A DNA stretch of 64,000 nucleotides, taken from contig NZ_WUBS01000007.1 in assembly GCF_010131535.1 (NCBI RefSeq), forward strand, positions 228,225 through 292,224. Reading direction: 5' to 3'. A program made the translations under genes and the position numbers. Every line of letters begins with the position of its first letter. Within the stretch, counting starts at the first letter, position 1. The stretch is from Acerihabitans arboris (GTDB lineage Bacteria; Pseudomonadota; Gammaproteobacteria; Enterobacterales; Enterobacteriaceae). Shown here piece by piece: positions 17,670 to 26,270 of the stretch. The notes beneath the pieces were generated by a model that made no database searches, was not told the origin of the DNA, and was given only the letters and a program-made list of their open reading frames with translations.

Positions 17670-18416
17670 TTATTGACCGGCGGCCAGCGCCAGCCGGCGG
17701 GCGAATTGTTCAACGCAGCCCAGGCCGTGCGGCCATTCGCCGAATCCCGATTGGGCGTTGATATGGCCCGCCTCCCCCACATCCACCAGTTCGCTGCCCC
17801 AGGCGTCGGCCCAGTATTGCGCGCGTCCGAAGGTCAGCAGCGGATCGTTATGGCTGGCAAACATCAGGCTCGGCACCGGCAGGCGCACGGGCAGGATGCG
17901 ATCCTCGATCTCAAACCGTACCGGCTCGGCGGGCGCCACCAGGACCACCCCGGCGATCCGGCCGGTAAAACGGCTGGCATAATACCAGGACGACAAGGCG
18001 CCAAAACTATGGCCAATCAGCAACGCCGGCGGCGAAGGCTCGCCCAGCGCGCGCCTGATGGCCATCTGCCAGCCGTCCAGGTCCGGCTGCAGCCAGTTAC
18101 GCTGGGCAATGCGCCGCCAGGCGGGGAATCCCCGCTGCCAGCAGGTTTGCCAATGTTCCGGCCCGCTGTCGTTAATGCCCGGCACCAGCACCACGCGCAG
18201 CGATGCGTAAGCGGCATCGCCGCCGGACAGGCCTGGGTCCCGCGCCGGCGGCGGGTTACCGCCCGGCCCCTGGCGCACCGGGACATCGGGCACGGGTCGT
18301 TCGCGGGCGGGTCGATCGGACACAGGCCGTTCGTGCGCGAAACGATCGGGTACGGAACATTCAAGTACAGGCCGTTTGTGCGCGGGTTGTTCGCGCGCCG
18401 GCCGATCGCGGTTCAT
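17670..18416 (-). CDS. RBBP9/YdeN-like serine hydrolase, last gene of the citrate operon
   Basis: This is an alpha/beta hydrolase of the RBBP9/YdeN type (DUF676-like small serine hydrolases). The core from about residue 75 has LVPGINDSGPEHWQ, the nucleophile elbow LIGHSFGALSSW, an acid in the FASHNDPLLTF region and the catalytic His in AGHINAQSGFG. Residues 1-60 are unusual: imperfect ten-residue repeats of the form DRPARERPVP. The ATG at 18416 overlaps the citG stop (ATGA), so despite its odd composition this start is supported by coupling. It is not a known part of citrate fermentation; removal of a misplaced acyl or prosthetic group is only a guess. Confidence 0.75.
   Translation of the reverse strand: MNRDRPAREQPAHKRPVLECSVPDRFAHERPVSDRPARERPVPDVPVRQGPGGNPPPARDPGLSGGDAAYASLRVVLVPGINDSGPEHWQTCWQRGFPAWRRIAQRNWLQPDLDGWQMAIRRALGEPSPPALLIGHSFGALSSWYYASRFTGRIAGVVLVAPAEPVRFEIEDRILPVRLPVPSLMFASHNDPLLTFGRAQYWADAWGSELVDVGEAGHINAQSGFGEWPHGLGCVEQFARRLALAAGQ
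18265..18413 (-). repeat. imperfect 30-bp repeats at the 5' end of the hydrolase gene
   Basis: About five degenerate units of roughly 30 bp encode ten-residue blocks (DRPAREQPAH, DRFAHERPVS, DRPARERPVP and relatives). At DNA level GTACAGGCCGTTTGTGCGCG and ACACAGGCCGTTCGTGCGCG are the clearest pair, 60 bp apart. The phase keeps the reading frame open. Confidence 0.6.
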
Positions 18417-19420
18417 GCCGGGAACCGCGCCAGCACAGCCGTTACCGCCAGCAAATCCGCGCTACCGCCGGGGCTGAGGTTGCGTCCGATAAGCGCCCGG
18501 TCCATATCCTCAAGCGCCCGTGGGCGCCAGCCCTCGTCCAGCAGCCGCCGCGCATAGCGCCGGACAAACTGCAGGCCGTCGAGGCCGCCACGCGATACCA
18601 GGTTGGTATCGGGATTATGGGCCATCAGCACCAGCAGGCAGTGCAGCAGCGCGGTTTCGCGATCCGCGCCCGCCGCCGACAGCCGATCCCAGGCCGGCAG
18701 CGCATACCGTCTTACCGTGGCAAACCCGCCTGCGGCCTCGCCGCGCGCGCCGGTAAGGCCATGGCGCAGATAGAGACGCTCGCCCACGGTGGCCGGCTTG
18801 CGGCGGCCGGCCAGTTCCGTTGCCACCAGCCGGGCGCAGATTGCCGCCACGTCGGCGCATAATCCGCGCCGGGTCAAGGCTTGTCCCCTGCCGGCCAGGC
18901 GTCCGCCGGCGGCGCATAACAGCCCGAGGGAAAACACCCCCCCTTTATGGGTATTGACGCCGCCGGTGGCGGCAAACATGGCCTGTTCGCAGGCCAGGCC
19001 GGTGGGGCGGATTTCAGCCAGTACCCGCTGCGCCGGCATATCGGCGCAGCGCTCGCCCAACGCGGCAAACCGGCCGAACCAGGGCGCGATGGCCGTTATG
19101 CTTTGCATAAACAGCGCTAAGTCCATATCCCGGTGCGCGCCGTTGTTGCGGCTGTCCACCAGCCCGGGTTTCGGCGTCAGCATCACCTCCTCGCGCAGCG
19201 CGGCCGTCGCCAGCAGATCGATGGCGGGCAACGGCATCATCACCGCAGGGCCGGCGTCAGCGGCTCCCGGGACGGCCGGCGACGCGCCACGCCACGCCGG
19301 GCCAGGAGCCGGGCCGGCATCACCCGCGCCATCCCGTGCCGGGAATACCGGCGGCGCACTCCCCGCCGGCTCTCTGTCACCGGCGTCCCAGTCACGATTA
19401 TCGGCGGGCAAAATAGCCAT
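18413..19420 (-). CDS. citG: triphosphoribosyl-dephospho-CoA synthase
   Basis: CitG makes the prosthetic-group precursor of citrate lyase from ATP and dephospho-CoA. The conserved stretches are MLTPKPGLVDSRNNGAHRDM, ATGGVNTHKGGVFSLGLLCA, LTGARGEAAGGF, MAHNPDTNLVSRGG and RNLSPGGSADLLAVT. The start is ambiguous: ATG 19420, overlapping citX by 23 bases, gives 335 residues with a Gly/Ala/Pro-rich extension of about 60 residues; the internal ATG near 19240 would give a normal 275-residue enzyme. The stop overlaps the start of the downstream hydrolase. Confidence 0.92.
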   Translation of the reverse strand: MAILPADNRDWDAGDREPAGSAPPVFPARDGAGDAGPAPGPAWRGASPAVPGAADAGPAVMMPLPAIDLLATAALREEVMLTPKPGLVDSRNNGAHRDMDLALFMQSITAIAPWFGRFAALGERCADMPAQRVLAEIRPTGLACEQAMFAATGGVNTHKGGVFSLGLLCAAGGRLAGRGQALTRRGLCADVAAICARLVATELAGRRKPATVGERLYLRHGLTGARGEAAGGFATVRRYALPAWDRLSAAGADRETALLHCLLVLMAHNPDTNLVSRGGLDGLQFVRRYARRLLDEGWRPRALEDMDRALIGRNLSPGGSADLLAVTAVLARFPA

Positions 19421-19937
19421 CCAGCAAACCCTCGATTTTATCGGTAAGTTCTTCCTGGCCATGCCGTCGCGATCGCGCGCAGGCGTGGGCGGGCTGGTCG
19501 CACAGCAAACACGGCCTCCCCGGCCGGTCAAGGGAGCGGCGGCCGATAACGCCTACGTCCGGTGAAAACACATCGATATCCCACAGGCGCCCGAGAGCAT
19601 GTTCCTGCTCCAGCGCCACCGTGGCGGCCTTGATTTCAACGGCGGCGTGATCCACCGCCCAGAAGGCCTCCGGCCCGGTATCGGGCCAAAAGACCGCCCG
19701 TTCCAGCACTGGCCAGCCGCGCGCGCGCAGCAGCGCGTCGCAGGCCGCCAGGGCGGCGCGCATCGACCGCCGGTAGCGGGCCGAATCCTTCACCGGCCCC
19801 GGCGTGACCAGCGTCAGCGAGATCAGCGGCCGGCGGTGCCGGGTAAGCCAGTCCACCTGGCGCGCGGCGCGCAGATCCCTGGCCGCCAGCAGTTCCTCAA
19901 GCGAAACGGCAAACTGCAGTGAATCGGTTACGGTCAT
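19398..19937 (-). CDS. citX: apo-citrate lyase phosphoribosyl-dephospho-CoA transferase
   Basis: CitX attaches the prosthetic group made by CitG to a serine of the acyl carrier subunit CitD. The 179-residue protein has VSLEELLAARDLRAARQVDW at the N-terminus, LISLTLVTPGPVKDSARYRR, LWDIDVFSPDVGVIGRRSL and a cysteine-rich RPCLLCDQPAHACARSRRH, all standard for CitX. Its ATG abuts the citF stop (TAAATG). Separate citX and citG genes follow the Klebsiella/LAB-like organisation in which the two activities are not fused. Confidence 0.92.
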   Translation of the reverse strand: MTVTDSLQFAVSLEELLAARDLRAARQVDWLTRHRRPLISLTLVTPGPVKDSARYRRSMRAALAACDALLRARGWPVLERAVFWPDTGPEAFWAVDHAAVEIKAATVALEQEHALGRLWDIDVFSPDVGVIGRRSLDRPGRPCLLCDQPAHACARSRRHGQEELTDKIEGLLDGYFARR

Positions 19938-21464
19938 TTAGCTGTCCTCTTTAACCTGGCGCACCACGTCGATCACGCTGCCGTCGCGATAGCGGATAAC
20001 GCCGACAATCCGCTGAGTGAACTCGATGGCCTTCGGCTCGCCGGTCAACGCCACCGCCCGTTGATAAAGCTGCTCGATATCCATGACCTCAAGACCGGCC
20101 GCCGCCAGGCGTTGGCGCACCTCGGGGCGCGCCGGGTTCACGGCGATGCCCTGATCGGTCACCAGAACGTCGATGCTCTCGCCCGGGGTGACCAGGGTCG
20201 TGACCCGGCGAACCACGGTGGGGATCCGGCTGCGCGTCAGCGGCGCCACCACGATGGTCAGGTTGGCGGCGGCGGCCACGTCGCAATGCCCGCCGGACGC
20301 GCCGCGCATCACGCCGTCGGAACCGGTTATCACGTTGACATTAAAATCCAGGTCGATTTCCAGGGCGCTTAAGATCACGATATCCAGCTGGTCGCAGCAG
20401 GCGGCCTTGGCGCCGGGGTTGGCATAGACGCTGGTGGAAATCTCGATATGGTTGACGTTGTGCTCAAGCGACGCCGCCGCCTGGCCGTCGAAGGATTGGG
20501 TGTCCAGCAGCCTGGCAATCAGGCCCTTTTCATGCAGATCGACGATACTGCCGGTAATGCCGCCCAGCGCAAACCGCGCCGCGATGCCGTGACGCTCCAT
20601 TTTCTGCGCCAGGAAGCGGGTGCAGGCGGTGGAGGACGCGCCGGAGCCGGTCTGGAGGGAAAAGCCATCGACAAAATAACCGGAGTGCTCGATGACGTCG
20701 GCGGCGGTGCGGGCAATCATCAGCTCGCGCGGATTGCTGGTAACCCGCGCCGCGCCGACGCTGATTTTGGCCGGATCGCCCACCTGGTCCACCCTGACGA
20801 TATAATCCACCTGATCCTGTACCAGGCTGGCCGGCATATTGGGAAAGGGTACCAGCGCCTCGGTCAACAGCACCACCTTGCGGGCAAACTGCGCATCCAC
20901 CATGGCATATCCCAGCGAACCGCAGCAGGATGTGCCGTGGGTGCCGTTGGCATTGCCGAACTCGTCGCTGCACGGCACGCCGAGAAACGCCACGTCGATC
21001 TTCAGTTCACCGTCCTGCAACAGTTTCACCCGGCCGCCGTGGGAATGGATCTGCACCGGTTCTTCCATCAGGCCATGGGAAATGGCGTCGGCCAGCTTAC
21101 CGCGCATGCCGGACGTATAGATTTTGGTGATAACGCCGGCGCGGATCGGCTCTATCAGCGCGTCGTTGCAGCTCATCAGCGAGCTGGAGGCCAGCGTCAG
21201 GTTTTTAAATCCCAGGCGGGCGAGCGTTTCCACCACCCGGTTGATCACCATATCGCCTTCGCGAAAGGCATGATGGAAAGAGAGTGTCATGCCGTCTTGC
21301 AGGCCGCTGCGCTCGATGGCCTGTTCCAGGCTGTCGCACAGCTTGCGCTGGTATTTGGCCTGGCCGTCGGCCAGCCAGGGCGTAATGCTGTTGGCATGGC
21401 TAAACGGCGCCAGCTGCCGCAAATGGCGGTACTGCGCCAGTAGATCGTCTGTTACGTTACTCAT
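19938..21464 (-). CDS. citF: citrate lyase alpha subunit (citrate:acetyl-ACP transferase)
   Basis: CitF swaps citrate for acetate on the acyl-carrier subunit, giving citryl-ACP and acetate. The 508 residues begin with the conserved HANSITPWLADGQAKYQRKL segment. Other family landmarks are LSFHHAFREGDMVINRV, GTSCCGSLGYAMVDAQFA, FSLQTGSGASSTACTRFL, NVITGSDGVMRGASGGHCD and LVTDQGIAVNPARP. It lies between citE and citX in the minus-strand operon. Length and domains are normal. Confidence 0.96.
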   Translation of the reverse strand: MSNVTDDLLAQYRHLRQLAPFSHANSITPWLADGQAKYQRKLCDSLEQAIERSGLQDGMTLSFHHAFREGDMVINRVVETLARLGFKNLTLASSSLMSCNDALIEPIRAGVITKIYTSGMRGKLADAISHGLMEEPVQIHSHGGRVKLLQDGELKIDVAFLGVPCSDEFGNANGTHGTSCCGSLGYAMVDAQFARKVVLLTEALVPFPNMPASLVQDQVDYIVRVDQVGDPAKISVGAARVTSNPRELMIARTAADVIEHSGYFVDGFSLQTGSGASSTACTRFLAQKMERHGIAARFALGGITGSIVDLHEKGLIARLLDTQSFDGQAAASLEHNVNHIEISTSVYANPGAKAACCDQLDIVILSALEIDLDFNVNVITGSDGVMRGASGGHCDVAAAANLTIVVAPLTRSRIPTVVRRVTTLVTPGESIDVLVTDQGIAVNPARPEVRQRLAAAGLEVMDIEQLYQRAVALTGEPKAIEFTQRIVGVIRYRDGSVIDVVRQVKEDS

Positions 21465-21499
21465 TACGTATTCCTGTCATTCGGTTAACGTGAAAACCC

Positions 21500-22375
21500 T
21501 TACCGACGCACACCGGAAGCCCGGGCGCGCTCCAACACCACCTGGGCATGATTGATAATCGGGCCGTCAATCATCTTGCCGTTGAGCGAGATCACGCCCA
21601 ATCCGTTGCGTTCGCCCTCTTCGGCGGCCAAAATCACGCGTTCGGCATAATCCACCGCTTCCTGGGTGGGCGCGTAGGCGTTATGCAACAGCTCAATCTG
21701 GCGCGGATTGATCAGCGATTTGCCGTTAAAGCCCATTTTGCGCACCAGCTCGACTTCGCGCAGGAAACCGGCATCGTCGTTAATATCGGAATAGACCACG
21801 TCGAATGCGTCGATACCGGCGGCGCGGGCCGCGTGCAGTACCGCGCAGCGGGCATAAAACAGCTCGGTGCCGTCGCCGCGTTCGGTTTGCATATCCATCA
21901 CATAATCGAACGCCGCCAGCGCGATGCCGATAAGCCTGGGGGAACAACGGGCAATCGCCACCGCGTTAATCACCCCGATGGCGGATTCGATGGCCGCCAT
22001 GGTGCGGGTGGATCCGACCTCGCGCCCGCAGGCGCGCTCGATACGTTCGATATGGGTTTCCAATTCATGAATATCCTCGGGACCGTCGGTTTTCGGCAGC
22101 CGCACCACGTCGGCCCCGGCGCGCACCACCGCTTCCAGATCCTTCAGGCCGAAGGGCGTATTGAGCGGGTTGATGCGCACCACGGTTTCGATCTCGCGAT
22201 ACATCGGGTGTTGCAGGGCATGGAACACCAGGATGCGCGCGCTGTCCTTTTCGCGCAGGGACACCGCGTCCTCCAGATCGAACATGATGGAGTCGGGACG
22301 ATAGATAAAGGCGGTGGACAGCATGGCGGCGTTGGCGCCGGGGATAAACAGCATACTGCGGCGAAGCTTTTTCAT
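21500..22375 (-). CDS. citE: citrate lyase beta subunit (citryl-ACP lyase)
   Basis: CitE cleaves citryl-ACP to oxaloacetate and acetyl-ACP. The 291-residue TIM barrel of the HpcH/HpaI family starts [16 protein letters not shown] and carries [13 protein letters not shown] with the Mg ligand/acid residues, RINPLN with substrate Arg, and [10 protein letters not shown]. The ATG at 22375 overlaps the citD stop by four bases (ATGA), which decides the start over an in-frame GTG at 22390. 35 bases separate it from citF. Confidence 0.96.
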   Translation of the reverse strand: MKKLRRSMLFIPGANAAMLSTAFIYRPDSIMFDLEDAVSLREKDSARILVFHALQHPMYREIETVVRINPLNTPFGLKDLEAVVRAGADVVRLPKTDGPEDIHELETHIERIERACGREVGSTRTMAAIESAIGVINAVAIARCSPRLIGIALAAFDYVMDMQTERGDGTELFYARCAVLHAARAAGIDAFDVVYSDINDDAGFLREVELVRKMGFNGKSLINPRQIELLHNAYAPTQEAVDYAERVILAAEEGERNGLGVISLNGKMIDGPIINHAQVVLERARASGVRR

Positions 22376-22665
22376 GACAATTGTTCCCATTGGATCTGGT
22401 CGGCCCGGGCGGCGCGTAACACCGCCGTCTGCACGCGGGCGCGGATTACGCAGTCCAGCGCCCCTTTATCGTCGATAATAATCAGCCCTTCGTCGATGCC
22501 CATGGCGGTCAGCGTCTCGTCAATCACCCGGCGAATCTGCGCGCCGAACTGCTTCATCACCTCGCTGTTGACCACCACGTTCAACTCACCGTCGGCGGGG
22601 GCAATCTTGACCAGCAGGTCGCTGGATTCAAAGGTGCCCGCCAGGGCCTCCTGTACGATTTTCAT
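22372..22665 (-). CDS. citD: citrate lyase gamma subunit (acyl carrier protein)
   Basis: CitD is the acyl carrier of citrate lyase. It is 97 residues, with the prosthetic-group serine in AGTFESSD (Ser14 by comparison with known CitD). [20 protein letters not shown] and [21 protein letters not shown] are conserved. Its stop overlaps the citE start, so subunits are made in coupled fashion. Confidence 0.95.
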   Translation of the reverse strand: MKIVQEALAGTFESSDLLVKIAPADGELNVVVNSEVMKQFGAQIRRVIDETLTAMGIDEGLIIIDDKGALDCVIRARVQTAVLRAARADQIQWEQLS

Positions 22666-22728
22666 AGGTGCGTTCCCAAATAGTTGCGTTCACAATAAAG
22701 TCTGATAAAAAACAGGTCACGGGCCGGA

Positions 22729-23793
22729 TCACGCGCCGGTCGCGCAGATCCCAGCCGGTTCCGGCATCTCGCGCCGGGTCAGGTAAGCGAAGGTGCTGGG
22801 CGGAACAATGTCCTGGATGCGCGCCATTTGCCGCTGCTTAAGCAGCGCCCGCACCTCCGAGGCGGAAATCGCCCGCCCCGAGGCTTGGCATTTGCGCGGG
22901 ATCTCCACCACCCGCAAAGGCGGCTGCGCCGCGCGATCCGGGTCTTCGAGCCAGTGGCGCATATCGCGGTTATATTGATTGGTCACCGGACAGTAAGGCT
23001 CGGTGCCGACAAAACGATGGGTGATGCCCAGCGGCGGAGCAATATGATTGCGGAAAATCAGCAAATCAATGGCGCTGTAGGTCTTGCTCACCAGATTGGT
23101 ATCGCGCAGGAAATAGCCGGGAAAGGTGGCGCGCGAGATCAAATAATCGGACCCCTCGTGCACCTGGACGTTGGCCAGATGCGCCACGCCCCGGCGCACC
23201 ATCTCCAGGCGCGCGGCATAAGGAAACAGCGACACGTCCTCGCGCACGACAAAGATATGCAGCCAGTCGCAGGCGGCGGCGGCCTGCTCCGCCAGGTACC
23301 GGTGCCCCAGGGTGAACGGGTTGGCGTTCATCACCACCGCGCCGATGGGATTGCCGGGCTGGTAATAACGCTCCAGCGCCCGGCTGTAGCGCCGGATGCC
23401 CACCGGCGTATTCTCCATCAGTACCGCCACCTGGTCCCATTGGGCAATCGGGTAAAAACCGCAGCCGCGAAATACGCCGATATTCGACGGCCGGGTATAA
23501 AGGAACAGATGGAAATGGCCCTCGCTTACCGCCAGTTGCTCCACTTCCCCCACCAGGCGTGCGCTGAGATTATCGCCGCGATAATCCGCCGCCACCGCGA
23601 CGCATTTAATCACGTTGCCCGCAATACCGGCGCATCCCGCCAGCCGTCCGTCGCCGCGGGCCACCACGAACCGGGTGATATCCGCGTCCATGCCCAGAAG
23701 GCTGGCCTCGAGCAGCGCGCGCACCCCGTCCAGGTTATCGCGCGGGTGGTCGACGGTCAGCACGGAAAAATCCAGCGGGTCCCGATCGTACAT
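22729..23793 (-). CDS. citC: [citrate lyase] acetate-ligase
   Basis: CitC activates citrate lyase by acetylating the thiol of the CitD prosthetic group with acetate and ATP. The N-terminal half is a GNAT-like domain (GNVIKCVAVAADYRGDNLSARL); the C-terminal half is a nucleotidyltransferase with GAVVMNANPFTLGHRYLAEQA (HxGH-type motif) and RAISASEVRALLKQ. The 354-residue length is typical. It is the first of the contiguous citCDEFXG genes, 63 bases before citD. Confidence 0.95.
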   Translation of the reverse strand: MYDRDPLDFSVLTVDHPRDNLDGVRALLEASLLGMDADITRFVVARGDGRLAGCAGIAGNVIKCVAVAADYRGDNLSARLVGEVEQLAVSEGHFHLFLYTRPSNIGVFRGCGFYPIAQWDQVAVLMENTPVGIRRYSRALERYYQPGNPIGAVVMNANPFTLGHRYLAEQAAAACDWLHIFVVREDVSLFPYAARLEMVRRGVAHLANVQVHEGSDYLISRATFPGYFLRDTNLVSKTYSAIDLLIFRNHIAPPLGITHRFVGTEPYCPVTNQYNRDMRHWLEDPDRAAQPPLRVVEIPRKCQASGRAISASEVRALLKQRQMARIQDIVPPSTFAYLTRREMPEPAGICATGA

Positions 23794-23861
23794 AACGTGT
23801 TCCTATCGTGAATAGAGATGGCCGGCGGCGGGCGGCGGCGGGTTCAGCCTTAAATCCAGGT

Positions 23862-24743
23862 TCAGCACGGCGCGGCGGCATGGGAGGTTGCGCTTACCTG
23901 GGGCCGGTCCGCGTCAATAATCATATTGCGCAGATGGCCGATGTTTTCTATTTCGACCTCGATGCAGTCGCCGGCCTTCATAAACAGCGGCGGCGTGCGT
24001 TTTTTGCCCACGCCGCCCGGGGAACCGGTAATGATCACATCGCCCGCGTTCAGTTGGGTAAAGGTGCTGATATATTCAATCAGCTCGGCGATGTTGTGGA
24101 TCATGCTGCGGGTATTGTCGTCCTGCACCATCAGGCCGTTGAGCCAGGTGCGGATGCTGAGCGCGTGCGGATCGGGTATTTCATCGGCGGTGGTCAGGTA
24201 CGGCCCGAACGCGCCGGTTTGCCGCCAGTTCTTGCCGGCGGTAAACCAGGTGTGCTGCCAGTCGCGGGCGGAACCGTCCATATAACAGCTGTAGCCGGCG
24301 ACATGGGACAAGGCGCTCGCGGCAGGAATATCCTGTCCGCCCCGGCCGATAATCACCGCCAGTTCGCCCTCGTAGTCGAATTCCACCGAATGGCTGGGTT
24401 TTACCACCGGGGTGCCGTGCCCGGTCTGGGAATCGGCAAAACGCACGAACAGGGTGGGCGCCGGGTTCATTTCACCAAACTCCCGGCGTTTGGCGGCGTA
24501 GTTCATGCCGACGCACAGTATTTTATCCGGATGCTCGATGACCGGTAAAAAAGTCACCGTGTCGACGGACAGATCCGCCGGCAGGTCCGCCAGTTCACGT
24601 GCCAGCGGCAGCGCATCGCCCGCAAGCAGAGATTTCAGGTCCGTATGGAGATGGCCGAGACGACGCCCCAAATCGATAATGCCGCCGGGCGTGACGATGC
24701 CGTAGCTTTTGACGCCCTGGTGAAGATAACTTGCGAGTTTCAT
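23862..24743 (-). CDS. fumarylacetoacetate-hydrolase-fold protein in the citrate operon (candidate oxaloacetate decarboxylase or tautomerase)
   Basis: This 293-residue FAH-superfamily enzyme lies between the citrate transporter and citC. The metal-binding acids are in SVEFDYEGELAVIIG, KILCVGMNYAAKRREFG is the usual substrate-side segment, and the domain ends with TGSPGGVGKKRTPP. FAH-fold proteins act on 2-oxo acids with C-C bond cleavage; the FAHD1 branch decarboxylates oxaloacetate and relatives tautomerise it. Citrate lyase produces oxaloacetate and no oadGAB or other decarboxylase is nearby, so handling oxaloacetate is the natural inference. A hydrolase or isomerase role on another acid is not excluded. 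Confidence 0.82.
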   Translation of the reverse strand: MKLASYLHQGVKSYGIVTPGGIIDLGRRLGHLHTDLKSLLAGDALPLARELADLPADLSVDTVTFLPVIEHPDKILCVGMNYAAKRREFGEMNPAPTLFVRFADSQTGHGTPVVKPSHSVEFDYEGELAVIIGRGGQDIPAASALSHVAGYSCYMDGSARDWQHTWFTAGKNWRQTGAFGPYLTTADEIPDPHALSIRTWLNGLMVQDDNTRSMIHNIAELIEYISTFTQLNAGDVIITGSPGGVGKKRTPPLFMKAGDCIEVEIENIGHLRNMIIDADRPQVSATSHAAAPC

Positions 24744-24796
24744 AGCGTTTCCTAACTGTCTTCACCGACGCGGGATATTTCCGGGCCGGTGGCGGT

Positions 24797-26170
24797 TCAG
24801 AGAATAAAATTGCCCAATACCAGCAATGAGACCGAGACGTTTATCGCGCCGCCGATACGGGTGGCGATTTGGGCAAACGGCATCAGCGACATACGGTTGC
24901 CGGCGGTGAGGATGGCCACGTCGCCGGTGCCGCCCTGCCCGCTCTGGCAGCAGGAGACGATAGCCACGTCGATGGGATGCATGCCGATTTTTCTGCCCAC
25001 CAGGAAACCGGTGCCGACCAGCGTGCCGACCGTGCTGACAATCACCAGCAGGTTGGTCAGGGTGAAGGCGTTGACCAGTTCCTGCCATGGGGTGATCGCC
25101 ACGCCGACGGCAAACAGGATCGGGTAGGTCACCGAGGTCTGGAAGAACTTATAGACCACCTGGGATCCTTCCAGCATGCGCGGCGATACGCCGTGGGCCA
25201 GTTTGATCAGCACCGCGATAAACAGCATGCCCACCGGCGCCGGCAGGCCGATCAGTTTGTATCCCAGCATGCCCACCATATACAGCAGCACCGCCAGCAG
25301 CGCGCCGGCGGCAATGGTGGTGACGTCGGTTTTGCCGCTGGAGGCCTGGGCCGGTTCAGCGTCGGACTCATCACGCGCGCCGGGTTTGACCGGCATCAGG
25401 TTGCCTTCGCCGGTCAGGTGCGGATAACGTTTACCCAGACGGTTCAGGCAACCGGCGATGACGATGGCGGTCAGGCCGCCGAGCATCACGATCGGCAGGA
25501 TGCGGCCGAGCGCCACGCCCTGCTCCATATGCAACAGCGCGGCGTAACCGATGGACAGCGGGATGGCGCCTTCACCGACGCCGCCGGCCATGATAGGCAG
25601 GATCAGGAAAAAGAAGATTTGGAACGGCGGCAGGCCGAGCATCAGCCCGACGCCCATGCCGACCAGCATGCCGGCCACTTCGCCGCACAGCATCGGGAAA
25701 AATATCCGCAGGAAACCCTGGATCAGGGTGCGCCGGTTCATGCTCATGATGCTGCCGACGATAATGCAGCAGATATACAGATAAAGGATATTGGTGCTTT
25801 TGAAGAACGTGGTGGTGGAGGCAACCACGACATCGGGTAATAATCCGTAGTGCACCAGCGCGGAAGGAATAAAGGTGGCGCAGATGGCGGCCGCGCCCAT
25901 TTTGCCAATAATCGGCAGCCGTTTACCGAACTCACCGCAGGCAAAGCCAAAAAACGCCAGCGTGGCAACCATCACCACGATATCGCTGGGCAATTTTCCG
26001 CTCAGGCAATCAATACCGATAAGCGCGCCGGCCAATAAAAACAGCGGCAGTGGAATAATACCGATTTTCCACGTATCGAGGATATGCCACCATTTTTCCT
26101 TTACGGAAACTTTTTTTGCGTTTGTTGTATCCGTGACAACAATATAGGTATCATCTGTCGTGCTCATCAT
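24797..26170 (-). CDS. 2-hydroxycarboxylate transporter family citrate carrier (CitP/CimH-like)
   Basis: This inner-membrane secondary transporter has about 457 residues and eleven or so hydrophobic segments. The two re-entrant-loop signatures of the 2HCT family are visible: LPIMAGGVGEGAIPLSIGYA in the N-terminal half and CCQSGQGGTGDVAILTAGNR near the end, followed by SLMPFAQIATRIGG. The first is closer to CitP/MleP/CimH than to Klebsiella CitS (GGNGAG). Citrate uptake, perhaps in exchange for a product such as malate, lactate or acetate, is inferred. Two ATGs (26170, 26167) follow AAGGGG. It is the promoter-proximal gene of the operon, divergent from citA. Confidence 0.9.
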   Translation of the reverse strand: MMSTTDDTYIVVTDTTNAKKVSVKEKWWHILDTWKIGIIPLPLFLLAGALIGIDCLSGKLPSDIVVMVATLAFFGFACGEFGKRLPIIGKMGAAAICATFIPSALVHYGLLPDVVVASTTTFFKSTNILYLYICCIIVGSIMSMNRRTLIQGFLRIFFPMLCGEVAGMLVGMGVGLMLGLPPFQIFFFLILPIMAGGVGEGAIPLSIGYAALLHMEQGVALGRILPIVMLGGLTAIVIAGCLNRLGKRYPHLTGEGNLMPVKPGARDESDAEPAQASSGKTDVTTIAAGALLAVLLYMVGMLGYKLIGLPAPVGMLFIAVLIKLAHGVSPRMLEGSQVVYKFFQTSVTYPILFAVGVAITPWQELVNAFTLTNLLVIVSTVGTLVGTGFLVGRKIGMHPIDVAIVSCCQSGQGGTGDVAILTAGNRMSLMPFAQIATRIGGAINVSVSLLVLGNFIL

Positions 26171-26223
26171 CAGCCCCTTTGTCAATTTGTGCAGGCATAT
26201 TAAGCAGCAACCGATCGAATTTA

Positions 26224-26239
26224 TGTGATTGCATTCAAA
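26224..26239 (-). promoter_or_regulatory. CRP-like site near the transporter start
   Basis: TGTGA-N6-TCAAA, 54-69 bases upstream of the transporter ATG. Citrate operons are catabolite-controlled in Klebsiella, so a CRP site here is plausible, but this match is partial. Confidence 0.4.
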
Positions 26240-26270
26240 TTAAAACCGCTATTTTAAAGGCATTTAAGTT

